Assembly (NCBI GenBank): GCA_965237565.1
Contig: OZ250145.1
Location: 1,116,001 to 1,180,000 of the forward strand
Direction of reading: 5' to 3'
DNA length: 64,000 nt
DNA from: JANQSP01 sp965237565
GTDB lineage: Bacteria > Bdellovibrionota > Bdellovibrionia > Bdellovibrionales > UBA1609
A program made the translations under genes and the position numbers. Below are positions 45,813 through 54,063 of the stretch, one piece after another. Under the pieces are notes generated by a model, which saw only the letters and a program-made list of their open reading frames with translations, was not told where the DNA came from and searched no databases. Positions within the stretch are counted from its first letter, which is position 1. Each line of letters starts with the position of its first letter.

Positions 45813-46829
45813 ATGAGTATTTTTAGTAACCATAAATATTTAGAAAAAATTGTTCCAGAGTATAACAAGACAGATTGGAGAGCTCTCTTAAGAGAAGATT
45901 TAGGAGAGCATCATCTTAAAGAACTAGAACTACATTTAGATTCTATTAAATATGGAATCGATGACATAATAAATGTGCTTACAAAAATAAATTATAAAGG
46001 CCGATTCGAAATAAATTATGAAATGCAGTTTGAAAATTATCAACAAACTTTGATAGATTTACTCACTGAATTTTCAAAAATTACAAATACAATCAGACAG
46101 CATCAACCTATCCCTGATACAACTCATGAGCATTCTGAAATAATACGTATTGTTATGAATTTGAGAGCTTCAATTTGGCACAATTGTATTTTGATATTAA
46201 GAGACCTTAGATCCATAAATATGTCTACATACAAATTGAAGAAAGATGATTTAGATACAACAAAAGCAACAGAAGAATTAAGTGAAGCAAGAGAAGCTAT
46301 TAGTCAACATGCTGCAAAATCCTCCTTAGAACGTGGAGTGACTCGCTATAGAGAATCTTTTGAAAAAGAAGCGAAAAAAAATGAAACAGCTTCTCAGTTT
46401 TATGGAATAGCATTATTCTTATTTGCTACTGTAGCTTGTGGAATTGCTTTTTTCCTTTTCAGCTTCAATGACAATATAAAAATTGAAAATATCTCAGAAT
46501 TACTCATTAAGGGAAATATCCTTAATAAAATTTTTATATTCACAATTCTTTTATTATTAGTATCTGTACTTAAAACAAATCATTTATCTCTCAAACATCA
46601 ATATAGCTTAAATAAACATAGACAAAATGCTTTGGATTCATATCAAGATATTTTACACTCCATACAAAAAACAGCGAGTGAATCGAATAAAGAAACATCA
46701 AATGCTATTGTACTGGAATTGACTAAAGCTGTATTTTTACCACAAGAAACTGGGTTTATAAAAAATCAAAAAGACTCTTCGTCTGGAAATCAGATAGTTG
46801 ATATATTGAATTCTACATCAAAAAAATGA
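45813..46829 (+). CDS. Two-pass membrane protein beside Gabija
   Basis: No family recognised. 338 aa: helical, mostly soluble N-terminus (1-190) with a charged coiled coil (150-192), membrane segments at about 196-217 and 237-254, then a cytosolic helical tail. It has an intrinsic promoter, a GAGG ribosome site and is convergent with gajB with 10 bases between the stops. The gene is as AT-rich as the Gabija genes, so it was probably acquired with them. A short relic of its start precedes a 134-aa gene to the right. A membrane effector or regulator for the defence pair is inference. Confidence 0.78.
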   Translation: MSIFSNHKYLEKIVPEYNKTDWRALLREDLGEHHLKELELHLDSIKYGIDDIINVLTKINYKGRFEINYEMQFENYQQTLIDLLTEFSKITNTIRQHQPIPDTTHEHSEIIRIVMNLRASIWHNCILILRDLRSINMSTYKLKKDDLDTTKATEELSEAREAISQHAAKSSLERGVTRYRESFEKEAKKNETASQFYGIALFLFATVACGIAFFLFSFNDNIKIENISELLIKGNILNKIFIFTILLLLVSVLKTNHLSLKHQYSLNKHRQNALDSYQDILHSIQKTASESNKETSNAIVLELTKAVFLPQETGFIKNQKDSSSGNQIVDILNSTSKK

Positions 46830-46839
46830 GATTAGACTT

Positions 46840-48717
46840 TTATATCTTGCAAACATTGTTAGCACCAAACCATTTTTCTGCCTTATATATCATTTCTTTT
46901 TTTGGATTCTGAACAAAAAATGCTAAATTTTCTTTCGCACGAGTACAACAAACATAAAATATTTTTTGAGTACGAGTTATAACACTAGTACGTTTGTTAT
47001 TTACAAATAATTTTTCAAAATTATAAAGATTCCATTTTCCGTTATCTAAAATAACCAAAACATTATCAAATTCATTTCCTTTCGTACTATGTTGAGTTGA
47101 AAATATTGTGTTGCCTTCAACATATTTATACAATTTTTGAAATTCAACAAATTTTATTTGTTTCACACGATAATAAACATATTCCTTCTCTTTTATAAAT
47201 TTATCCAATTTATCATCTTTTTTACAGATACCATAATCATGAGCTTTATTTATAATTTCTTCTATTGTTTTATTTTCCACTTTTGTTAATTCTTCAATTC
47301 GATTTTTTAATTCTATTTTATCTGCAATAGTACTTATCTTATATTCTGTTTTTCGTATAAATTCATTAAATTTCTTTGAATTATATAAAAATATATTATT
47401 TTGTATTTTAAAAAGATGTTGAATTAAATTATCTCTTTTAGAACCTTTTTTGTTTGTTTCATCTTCGTCTTGTTTTTTATTATCAACTAACATATCTGAA
47501 TCTAAATATATCTTTGAAAAATATTTCCATTGTTGTTTTTCTGCAAAGCTATATAAATCAGAATTCTCATTTATAAAATTTTTCATTCCATGTGTTGGAG
47601 GAATTCTCTGTCCTAGATGATCTACAACTTTCTTAAAAATAAATTCAGAAAAATCAACAGTAATATTCTTATCTTTTATAAATCTTTTTATTTTATTTTT
47701 ATACTTAATAATTCCATCCTTGTTATAAATTTTCATTAGGTTTTCAAAACCTGCCTTTGAAGCAATTAAATTATGAGTTAGATGTAATATTTTTGTTTCT
47801 TTAGTATTTTCAAAATCCCAATCAATTTTTGATTTTATTAAGTCAATATTATTGTCATTAGAATAATAAAATTTAATATCGCCTTTTTTTACTATTCCAT
47901 TTTCCATATTTGGAGCATTTTTATCTTTGGACGGCTCTTGTTCAAGTTGATCAACATCTTCTCTTAGATGATTTGCAAAATCTATTATAAGTTGTGGGTT
48001 TCTTCTATTTTGGTTTTTTTTAATTTCCTTAATACAATTTGAATAATTATTCAAATTACCGATTACGCCAGTATAAATAGACTGCATAGAATCTCCAAAA
48101 AACCCAATAATATTTTTCTTTTTACTTTGTTTTAAATGCTTAAGAAGAATTTCAATAACTTGTTCATTTGTATCTTGATATTCATCTACAAAAATAAATT
48201 GAAACTTATCTTTTAAAATGTCACAAAGTTTTGGATATTGTTTAAATAAGTGATTGGCTAAAGTCAAAACTTCATCATGAGATATAATTCCCTCTTTTAT
48301 GATAAGATATTCTTTGTATTGAATACCATTTTCTAAATCATCAAAATAATCAGAAGACACAGACTTTTCTTCTGGATTTTTTATTTTAGATTCTTTCTCA
48401 TTCATCAATGCAATCAAAGAACTTTTCAAGTCTTTTTGAAAATGCTTCATATTGTCCCATAAAAAATCATGTATTGTTGAAACAGCTAGATTTTTATAAT
48501 CTACTCTATCTTGAATTTCTTTTACAGCAGCATTTGTATAAGTTATGCAAGCAATTTGAGAAGTTGGATTTTCTGATATTATTTGTTTTATAGTTCCAAT
48601 TAATGAGTATGTTTTACCGCTTCCAGCCCCACCACTCAATAAAAAATTATCACCATTATCAGTATGTCCTAATATTTCTTGAACTTCAGCTTCTAGCTTT
48701 AATCTTTTTTTAACCAT
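46840..48717 (-). CDS. gajB: UvrD/Rep-like helicase, GajB-like
   Basis: Superfamily 1A helicase. Walker A is GGAGSGKT at residues 29-36; ITYTNAAVKEI is motif Ia; FIFVDEYQDTNEQ is motif II (DEYQD); FGDSMQSIYTG is motif III; FSTQHSTKGNEFDNV is motif V and YVCCTRAKENL motif VI. 625 aa, longer than the well-studied GajB (near 500). It overlaps the OLD-type gene by 19 bases. Together they form the Gabija pair, in which GajB binds DNA ends and activates GajA. The family could also be a stand-alone repair helicase, but the adjacent partner argues for Gabija. Confidence 0.88.
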   Translation of the reverse strand: MVKKRLKLEAEVQEILGHTDNGDNFLLSGGAGSGKTYSLIGTIKQIISENPTSQIACITYTNAAVKEIQDRVDYKNLAVSTIHDFLWDNMKHFQKDLKSSLIALMNEKESKIKNPEEKSVSSDYFDDLENGIQYKEYLIIKEGIISHDEVLTLANHLFKQYPKLCDILKDKFQFIFVDEYQDTNEQVIEILLKHLKQSKKKNIIGFFGDSMQSIYTGVIGNLNNYSNCIKEIKKNQNRRNPQLIIDFANHLREDVDQLEQEPSKDKNAPNMENGIVKKGDIKFYYSNDNNIDLIKSKIDWDFENTKETKILHLTHNLIASKAGFENLMKIYNKDGIIKYKNKIKRFIKDKNITVDFSEFIFKKVVDHLGQRIPPTHGMKNFINENSDLYSFAEKQQWKYFSKIYLDSDMLVDNKKQDEDETNKKGSKRDNLIQHLFKIQNNIFLYNSKKFNEFIRKTEYKISTIADKIELKNRIEELTKVENKTIEEIINKAHDYGICKKDDKLDKFIKEKEYVYYRVKQIKFVEFQKLYKYVEGNTIFSTQHSTKGNEFDNVLVILDNGKWNLYNFEKLFVNNKRTSVITRTQKIFYVCCTRAKENLAFFVQNPKKEMIYKAEKWFGANNVCKI

Positions 48718-50774
48718 GATAATCCTTGAACAATATAATCTGGAGTGTCCCAATTACTAAAATCTTTTTTTGTTATACCATCTTCTTTTGTCTCACTATT
48801 TAATAAAATATCTATAGCAAATGTTGGCTTGCTTTTAATACAATGATTGGCTAAATCATATGAATCTTTTGAATTATCTTTAAAATCTTTAATATTTTTC
48901 AAACTTTTAAAATTACATAAATTACTTGTAATAAATTTACAATTTAAATGGATAAATGAATCTTCAAAACTTCTTGCGTGATATTCTTGATTATCAGAAT
49001 TTTTTTCTTCCCTTTGATAAACACAAAGTAAAGATCCATTTTTATCCTTAACCCATTGTTTAGTTTGAGGGTCTTTTTTTAAAATCATTTCAATTATGTC
49101 TTTATCTTTAAACTCATTAAGATTACCCTCCTGATTATAAAAGAATTTTAGAGAAGCATTTGTTGTAATTGCTCCATCAACTACTTTACACTTCTCTGTT
49201 TCAATATTAGCGGAATCTATATCCGTAATAATTAATGATTTAATTCCAATAAAATCTATAAATTTCTCAAAAATATGAGAATATGCACCAGTTTCTACAA
49301 TAGATATATTTTGTGAAAGTAATGGGATAGTATCTTCTTCTTGATCATTTTTTTCTTGATCAATCTTTTTCATTATTGCAGGTAACAAAATTCTCTCCGT
49401 ATCACCTTCAATAAAAATTGCCTTATCAGCAAAAAATAATTCTGCCTTATTGAGAGTTAAATATCGTTTTAAAAATCTAAAGTTTCTTTTTTCAATTTCA
49501 TTTTTAGAATCATCTGTATTATCTGAATATTGATTCTCTAATTCAGATAGATTTTTTGAAACAACACTATTTTTTTCGATTTTAAGATATTTAATATCAT
49601 TAAAGTCACTTTCTGAAACAATATGTGATGAGTGGGTACTTATAATAGATTGTAGTTTTTTCTCATCATCAATTCGATTTTTTAGCAAATTTTTAATATT
49701 TTTAATAAAAATATACTGCATTTGTGGATGAGTATGAGCTTCTGGTTCTTCAATAAAAAGCAAATTAATATCTGCAGGATTGTCATCAATTTTTCGATTA
49801 AACTCATTAATTTTTATTTCAATTTCAAAGATTATATTTATGAGATTCATATATCCTAACCCATTATAACTTTCTGGTAATTTATGTTCTCCGTGTTTAT
49901 ATAAAACAGTTGTATTACTTTTTAATATGTCTTTTTGTTGTAATGTGGAAGTTATAGAAATGTCAGTATCCTTTGGATGAATACCACCAAATTTCTCTAC
50001 TTTTTCTATAACAGAAGTAAATATATTTTTATAATTTTCATTTAAAGAATCATCTGCATCATGTAATGTATTTGTGAGTTTATCTATTAAATACTGATGT
50101 GTTTCAGTAGATTTCATGCGTTCATAAATATTTGAAGAAAGTGAAGAAAGTGATTTGTCGGAATCTTTATTTGAAACATCTCTGTTTGCTTTAATAACTT
50201 TATAGTTGATAACATTTTTAAGAGAAATATTTTTCTTTCCTAAATCAGTAAAATTATTTTCATCCTTAAGATCAATTGTTTTTTTGAACAATTTGAAATA
50301 CCTATGATGATTATTTTTTAAAAAGAAAAATAAATCTTTTTGTTTTTTTTGCTTGTTTTTAAATTCAAAAAAATCATTTTTAAGCTTTTTGCATTTATCA
50401 GCAGTCAAAATATATTCAAATAATAATAGAATCTTATTGTTTTTCGGATTTAAATCCATCATCAATTTGCTTATATTGGTTAAATTGTCTTCTTCATTAT
50501 AATCAATAAATATTTTTAATCTTATGCCATCTTCCTTATAGTTTTTTGATTCACTTTCAATCCATTTTTTTAAATCTTCTGAAAAATCTAAATTGAAATC
50601 ATCAAATGAAAATACATCAGAAGTTGCAGAGTTTAAAAATTTATCCATTATGGATAACAAAGAAGTCTTTCCAGTATTATTTTTCCCAATAACCAAAGAT
50701 AGTTCATCTTTTAGATCAATAGAAAAATTTTTTAGTAATCTATAATTTTTAACTTCAATTTTTGTGATTTCCAT
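48699..50774 (-). CDS. gajA: OLD-family ATPase/TOPRIM nuclease, GajA-like
   Basis: ATP-binding nuclease of Gabija, which nicks phage DNA when nucleotide levels fall. Walker A is GKNNTGKT at about residues 30-37; the Walker B/signature region is LLFIEEPEAHTHPQ (about 341), followed by STHSSHIVS. The TOPRIM domain starts at AIFIEGDTERILL (metal-binding Glu about 455) and has the DxD motif in IITDIDSAN. 691 aa, longer than reference GajA (near 580). The start at 50774 (MEITKIEVKNYR) is chosen over 50795. Upstream, on the opposite strand, is a duplicated promoter region. Confidence 0.88.
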   Translation of the reverse strand: MEITKIEVKNYRLLKNFSIDLKDELSLVIGKNNTGKTSLLSIMDKFLNSATSDVFSFDDFNLDFSEDLKKWIESESKNYKEDGIRLKIFIDYNEEDNLTNISKLMMDLNPKNNKILLLFEYILTADKCKKLKNDFFEFKNKQKKQKDLFFFLKNNHHRYFKLFKKTIDLKDENNFTDLGKKNISLKNVINYKVIKANRDVSNKDSDKSLSSLSSNIYERMKSTETHQYLIDKLTNTLHDADDSLNENYKNIFTSVIEKVEKFGGIHPKDTDISITSTLQQKDILKSNTTVLYKHGEHKLPESYNGLGYMNLINIIFEIEIKINEFNRKIDDNPADINLLFIEEPEAHTHPQMQYIFIKNIKNLLKNRIDDEKKLQSIISTHSSHIVSESDFNDIKYLKIEKNSVVSKNLSELENQYSDNTDDSKNEIEKRNFRFLKRYLTLNKAELFFADKAIFIEGDTERILLPAIMKKIDQEKNDQEEDTIPLLSQNISIVETGAYSHIFEKFIDFIGIKSLIITDIDSANIETEKCKVVDGAITTNASLKFFYNQEGNLNEFKDKDIIEMILKKDPQTKQWVKDKNGSLLCVYQREEKNSDNQEYHARSFEDSFIHLNCKFITSNLCNFKSLKNIKDFKDNSKDSYDLANHCIKSKPTFAIDILLNSETKEDGITKKDFSNWDTPDYIVQGLSWLKKD

Positions 50775-50891
50775 AATTGAATAAAATTTTACCAAGCTAT
50801 TGAGTGCTGTCTATATAAATATATAGATTATATGAAAAAAAAAAAGCTCAATCATGTATCATTTTGAAACAATAAAAAATAAGAATTTATT

Positions 50892-50920
50892 TTGAAAAAT
50901 TATTTAGCATTAAGTAAAAT
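50892..50920 (+). promoter_or_regulatory. Duplicated sigma70-type promoter before the relic gene
   Basis: TTGAAA, 17-base spacer, TAAAAT; matches the promoter at 45767-45795 in hexamers and spacing. The surrounding 90 bases repeat the left-hand sequence (CATGTATCA, TTGAAACAAT, AAGAATTTATTTTGA). It faces away from gajA, so it may also lie close to the gajA start on the other strand. GGGAGG before the 50938 ATG is stronger than in the left copy. Confidence 0.62.
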
Positions 50921-50937
50921 AAAAGGGAGGTTTTGGT

Positions 50938-51015
50938 ATGGATGATTTTTTAAACACGACTATTGCAGAATATAAAAACATAGATTGGAAAGCTTTTAAA
51001 AATCATGACAATTAA
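50938..51015 (+). pseudogene. 25-codon relic of the membrane-protein gene start
   Basis: Reads MDDFLNTTIAEYKNIDWKAF and five more residues, then stops. It aligns with the first 25 or so residues of the 338-aa protein (EYNKTDWRAL versus EYKNIDWKAF) and has the same promoter and a GGGAGG ribosome site. The next gene starts inside its end (ATG at 51005). It may be a decayed duplicate or a leader ORF that couples translation of the 134-aa gene. Confidence 0.6.
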
Positions 51016-51409
51016 AAATATTAAAGAACGCTTCATTAGAATGAATATCTTGAGTAAAATTTTTATATTCGCGTTTCTTCTCTTTTTAATATCTATTACA
51101 CACTTAGGTCATATCATATTTTTAATTTCTGCAGTTTCTTGTATTGGAATTGTTTTTTATATCAATTCTTTAAACAGTAAATCTAAGAAAATGTTTCCTA
51201 TTGCTGGTTTAATTCTTTATTGTTTTATAGGTCTAACTAATTGTGAGAACGTCAAAGAAGCTTGTACGCATGGAAATTGTGAACATGGCTGGAATAGTGA
51301 ATATAACAAGTCAGAAAAAACTTTCGCCTTTTTCTGGAGCTTAAGTCCTTTCCTGATATTAATATATTCAATAGACAAAGAAGAAAAGAATGCCAAGAAA
51401 GACAGCTAA
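51005..51409 (+). CDS. Small membrane protein, relic partner
   Basis: 134 aa with hydrophobic segments at about residues 15-32, 34-50 and 63-76 and another near the C-terminus (FAFFWSLSPFLILIY). The first hydrophobic segment (NILSKIFIFAFLLFLIS) closely resembles TM2 of the 338-aa protein (NILNKIFIFTILLLLVS), suggesting that an internal deletion joined the 5' end of the duplicate to its TM2 with new sequence after it. A Cys/His cluster (CENVKEACTHGNCEHGW) follows TM3. Function unknown. Confidence 0.58.
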   Translation: MTIKNIKERFIRMNILSKIFIFAFLLFLISITHLGHIIFLISAVSCIGIVFYINSLNSKSKKMFPIAGLILYCFIGLTNCENVKEACTHGNCEHGWNSEYNKSEKTFAFFWSLSPFLILIYSIDKEEKNAKKDS

Positions 51410-51465
51410 GTAGCTCATTTTGGGGGTGATAGTAAGAGGGCAAGCCTCTGACAGCTTAGGAACGA

Positions 51466-52012
51466 TTGGTTTTTACTCCATCAAACAAGGGATGGCAAGG
51501 GCTTCATTTAAAGAAATTGAACAAATTATGAAAAGACCATTTTGCATTCTTTTTCGGTATCTTTTCATATATTTCTCTAGCAATCCAAGTTACAACCCAT
51601 ATTCCAAAAGCATATTTTGCTTTTTCTTTATATTTAAGTTTTAAAGCAAGATAAACAAGAGAAAAAGGTGAAGCGATAGCAGAAATTATTGTCATAAAAT
51701 TACCTGCAGTCCCTGTAAAAGTTAAGGCTTGCTGGAATTGTTTGAGAGTGATTTTTCTTAACAGCTTAGGAGCTTTTTTGTTAATTTTATTTAACACACG
51801 AGAAATATCTGCAAGACTTAAAGATTTTATATCTTTTTTATTTTCTTTTGAAATTTTCTCAAAACATTGAAAACAATATTTTTTAAATTCTTCATCGGTT
51901 TTTAATGCAAGAGCTCCCTTAGTGTATTGATTGAAAATTTTGTATTTATTGTTTACAGAGCTATTCAGTATTTTATTTCGCATCCAAGAAAACATAAAGA
52001 TCTCCAAAAAAG
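51466..52012. repeat. 547-bp direct repeat, right copy (Gabija flank)
   Basis: Right-hand mate of 45109-45655, same orientation, no gaps. The unrelated sequence beyond it begins immediately after a shared CTCCAAAAAA. The left edge coincides with TTGGTTTTTACTCC. Together the two copies bracket 5.8 kb of AT-rich DNA with the Gabija pair. Confidence 0.9.
51504..51995 (-). CDS. Duplicated membrane protein, right copy
   Basis: Same 163-aa protein as at 45147-45638, about 90 percent identical at amino-acid level, with the changes clustered in the second membrane segment region (YIVYFALKLRYRKRV versus SLVYLALKLKYKEKA) and in two short N-terminal stretches. No frameshift or stop in either copy, so both are likely expressed or recently duplicated. 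Start at 51995 with the same GGAG site. Convergent with the 134-aa gene. Confidence 0.76.
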   Translation of the reverse strand: MFSWMRNKILNSSVNNKYKIFNQYTKGALALKTDEEFKKYCFQCFEKISKENKKDIKSLSLADISRVLNKINKKAPKLLRKITLKQFQQALTFTGTAGNFMTIISAIASPFSLVYLALKLKYKEKAKYAFGIWVVTWIAREIYEKIPKKNAKWSFHNLFNFFK

Positions 52013-52070
52013 AGGAGGGCAAGGGGGCTTGCGTGTACATGTACATCATGATGGGCGCAGGCAGAGGTGC

Positions 52071-52319
52071 TTACTTTGAGATTTTTACTCCTACCCCATG
52101 ACCTTCAAAGGAACGTTTTTGCTTATTGACCCTTTGAAGAAATTTTCTGTTTTCCAGAGAATGAGTATATTGCTCACTCAAATTTTTAAGAGTGTTTAGA
52201 TGCATCACGCTCAAAGTGTGTTGAGACCAAAACCAACCGGAAACAGATATCAGACTGAACAAAACTCCTGTTTGTGCAAAAGCCAAAAACATGAGAAATT
52301 TCTTATCTTTTTTTGTCAT
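52071..52319 (-). CDS. Small membrane protein
   Basis: 82 aa with one hydrophobic segment near the N-terminus (residues 8-30, FLMFLAFAQTGVLFSLISVSG) and a basic, Asn/Gln-rich tail. GGGGGA precedes the ATG by 5 bases, supporting it as real. It lies downstream of the pilin gene on the same strand but after a terminator hairpin. No family recognised. Confidence 0.6.
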   Translation of the reverse strand: MTKKDKKFLMFLAFAQTGVLFSLISVSGWFWSQHTLSVMHLNTLKNLSEQYTHSLENRKFLQRVNKQKRSFEGHGVGVKISK

Positions 52320-52371
52320 CAGTATCCCCCTATTTTTAAATTTTCGTTACCAAAATAAAAGCTAGTTACCA

Positions 52372-52403
52372 AAAGAAAGGGACAGACTGTTTTGCCTGTC
52401 CCC
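52372..52403 (-). terminator. Intrinsic terminator after the pilin
   Basis: Minus-strand stem GGGACAG, 10-base loop, CTGTCCC followed by TTTCTTTT. It lies about 60 bases beyond the pilin stop. The T-run is interrupted by one C, so termination strength is moderate. Confidence 0.7.
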
Positions 52404-52460
52404 ATCCACATTTTCTTTGTCATATCTAAGCACCACGAATGACTAGATACTTAAGACCCA

Positions 52461-53051
52461 TCACTTACAATCTGTTCCATCGGCTTTGCCAAGACCAGCT
52501 GCACCGTCCTGATCTATTTGAAAGAACTCACCACCCAAGCCAGCAGTACTTGTGTGCGCTCCCATTTTAAACGTTTGTGCGGCTAGTGAACAGGCAGCAG
52601 CTGCTCCGCTAAACACTGCACCCACATTATTCCACGTGTTGGAGCCAGTACAATCCTCCTCAATCGTTATACCACTAACCACGTCTGCAGAAGCATCTTC
52701 GCATCTTCCACCAGCAGATGTCTTTTTCACGGTTTCGGCACCAAGACCAGCACAACCGTCAGACTCTCCAAAGCCATAAAAGCCCGCCTCTCGGTAATTG
52801 GCAGAGTTATCAATCTTCCATCCGAGGCCTACAGCATTTAGAGATGCACAAAAACTGTCTTGTGTAGCATCATAGGCCACATAGGCTCTGTGCCCATTAG
52901 ATAGATCTGACTTAACAGCTACTCTGACCGCATTCGTTTTGTATGCCCGATAAGACGGAACGGCAATTCCCGTCAAAACGGCGATAAGCCCAACCGTGAT
53001 CAGGACTTCCAGAAGCGAAAACCCTTTATTGTTTCTTAACATCCTTAACAT
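52461..53051 (-). CDS. Type IV major pilin-like protein
   Basis: 196-aa prepilin. Leader MLRMLRNNKG is cleaved before Phe11 (FSLLEVLITVGL), with Glu at mature position 5. The mature body has several cysteines (DSFCAS, DGCAGL, GRCEDA, EDCTG, AACSLA, TDCK) that can form the C-terminal disulfide loop of pilins. AGGAGG lies 5 bases before the ATG. This pilin resembles the one at 10309 only in the N-terminal helix. Its upstream region is divergent from the cysteine-peptidase gene and shares the direct repeat. Confidence 0.87.
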   Translation of the reverse strand: MLRMLRNNKGFSLLEVLITVGLIAVLTGIAVPSYRAYKTNAVRVAVKSDLSNGHRAYVAYDATQDSFCASLNAVGLGWKIDNSANYREAGFYGFGESDGCAGLGAETVKKTSAGGRCEDASADVVSGITIEEDCTGSNTWNNVGAVFSGAAAACSLAAQTFKMGAHTSTAGLGGEFFQIDQDGAAGLGKADGTDCK

Positions 53052-53056
53052 AATTC

Positions 53057-53626
53057 CTCCTCTTTGCTTTTTTTGTTTATTTTATCCACAGCACCTAGCA
53101 TCGGAGAACTGTTTAAAAAAGTACAAACTTTTTTTTAATATTTCGTAATAACTGTCTCAAAGTAAGAATGCGTTTCACCATGAGACAGTGATTCATTTTT
53201 TTCTATGCAACGCACAAAAGTTATGGTACTGCCTCAGCTTCTTCAATTCCCCTACCTAACCCCCCCCCTTGGTCCAGTTCCTAATGATCCTCACCCATAG
53301 CCTATATTCAAGTTGTGATATTACTTTTACAAATAATAAAATACGCCTCATAAGAAAGAGGAGCTTCAAAATGAAAAAACCAAATACTCTCACTTTAAAA
53401 ATATTCATCTTGTTTGTTGCATTCACTGCTTTTTTTACAGAAGCAACACCCTCAGACAATAACTGCACGAATAAAGACAACCGAAAGCCTCCCCTCGTCA
53501 ACCATATCAGAGATCAAGCGGATATGGGTTGGTGCTATGCCTATGTTGCTGCAGACCTAATTAGCCATAATTTAGGTGTATTGGTTTCAGCAGTGGATGT
53601 TGCCAATACTTATAACAGTTCTAGTA
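53057..53626. repeat. Long direct repeat, left copy (DISARM flank)
   Basis: Aligns with 63431-64000 (the right copy is cut by the window end, so the repeat may be longer, up to the left truncation point near 54040). Covers the upstream region and the first 85 codons of the peptidase gene. Differences are a few substitutions and indels: a shorter C-run at about 53249, one base at about 53354 and a three-base difference in the signal-peptide end. The offset drifts from 10371 to 10374. Confidence 0.9.
53151..53189. promoter_or_regulatory. Inverted repeat upstream of the peptidase, left copy
   Basis: Perfect 9-bp arms ACTGTCTCA and TGAGACAGT with a 21-base loop, about 180 bases before the peptidase start. 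The right copy (63522-63560) keeps both arms intact while one loop base differs, so the arms appear to be conserved. It could be an operator or a structured leader. It lies in the shared divergent region with the pilin. Confidence 0.45.
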
Positions 53627-54042
53627 AATGGCATGCTGATCGATTTAGAAGGGGTTTGGTTGATACACCGATTAAAACGGGAAAAGAAAGTGATCGAAGG
53701 GCTGGAAACTTGCGTACCAGTATAGATCTAGCCATAAAGAAGGGGGTTTGCCTTGAAGAGAATGTTAAATCATCTGGTTTTAGCTTTGAAAGAGATAGTA
53801 GTTTAAGAGCAGAATTGCGAAAATTTGAAGACTTAAAAGCACAATATGATAGGCAAGTTGCTACCAATGCTTCAGGGGGCTGTGTTGGGAATTGCCCTTC
53901 TATAGAAAACTTCGATGGTGGGTTTAGAGAAATATTTAATGTAGATGATCAACAAATACTTGAAGTTTTTGAAAAAACAACAAAAAGCCCTCTTTTATAC
54001 AGACAAGAGATGCTTAAAACAGTACTCGTTTTTTCGGAGTAA
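53371..54042 (+). pseudogene. Papain-like cysteine peptidase, 3'-truncated copy
   Basis: Exported C1-like peptidase. Signal peptide (about 26 residues), then NHIRDQADMGWCYAYVAADL: Gln49 and Cys55 keep the papain spacing of oxyanion Gln and catalytic Cys (6 residues), with Tyr instead of Trp after Cys. No downstream histidine/asparagine pair is visible before the stop at 54042, 22 bases from the DISARM operon end, so the gene was probably cut by the insertion. AGAGGAG lies 7 bases before the ATG. An apparently intact 5' copy begins at 63742. Confidence 0.75.
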
Positions 54043-54063
54043 ACTCAAGCATCTACAGCCAAT

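Noticed and set aside
45147..52319. CRISPR array or retron near the Gabija locus
   Set aside because: No short regularly spaced repeats and no reverse transcriptase; the repeats are two large direct copies and gene-sized.
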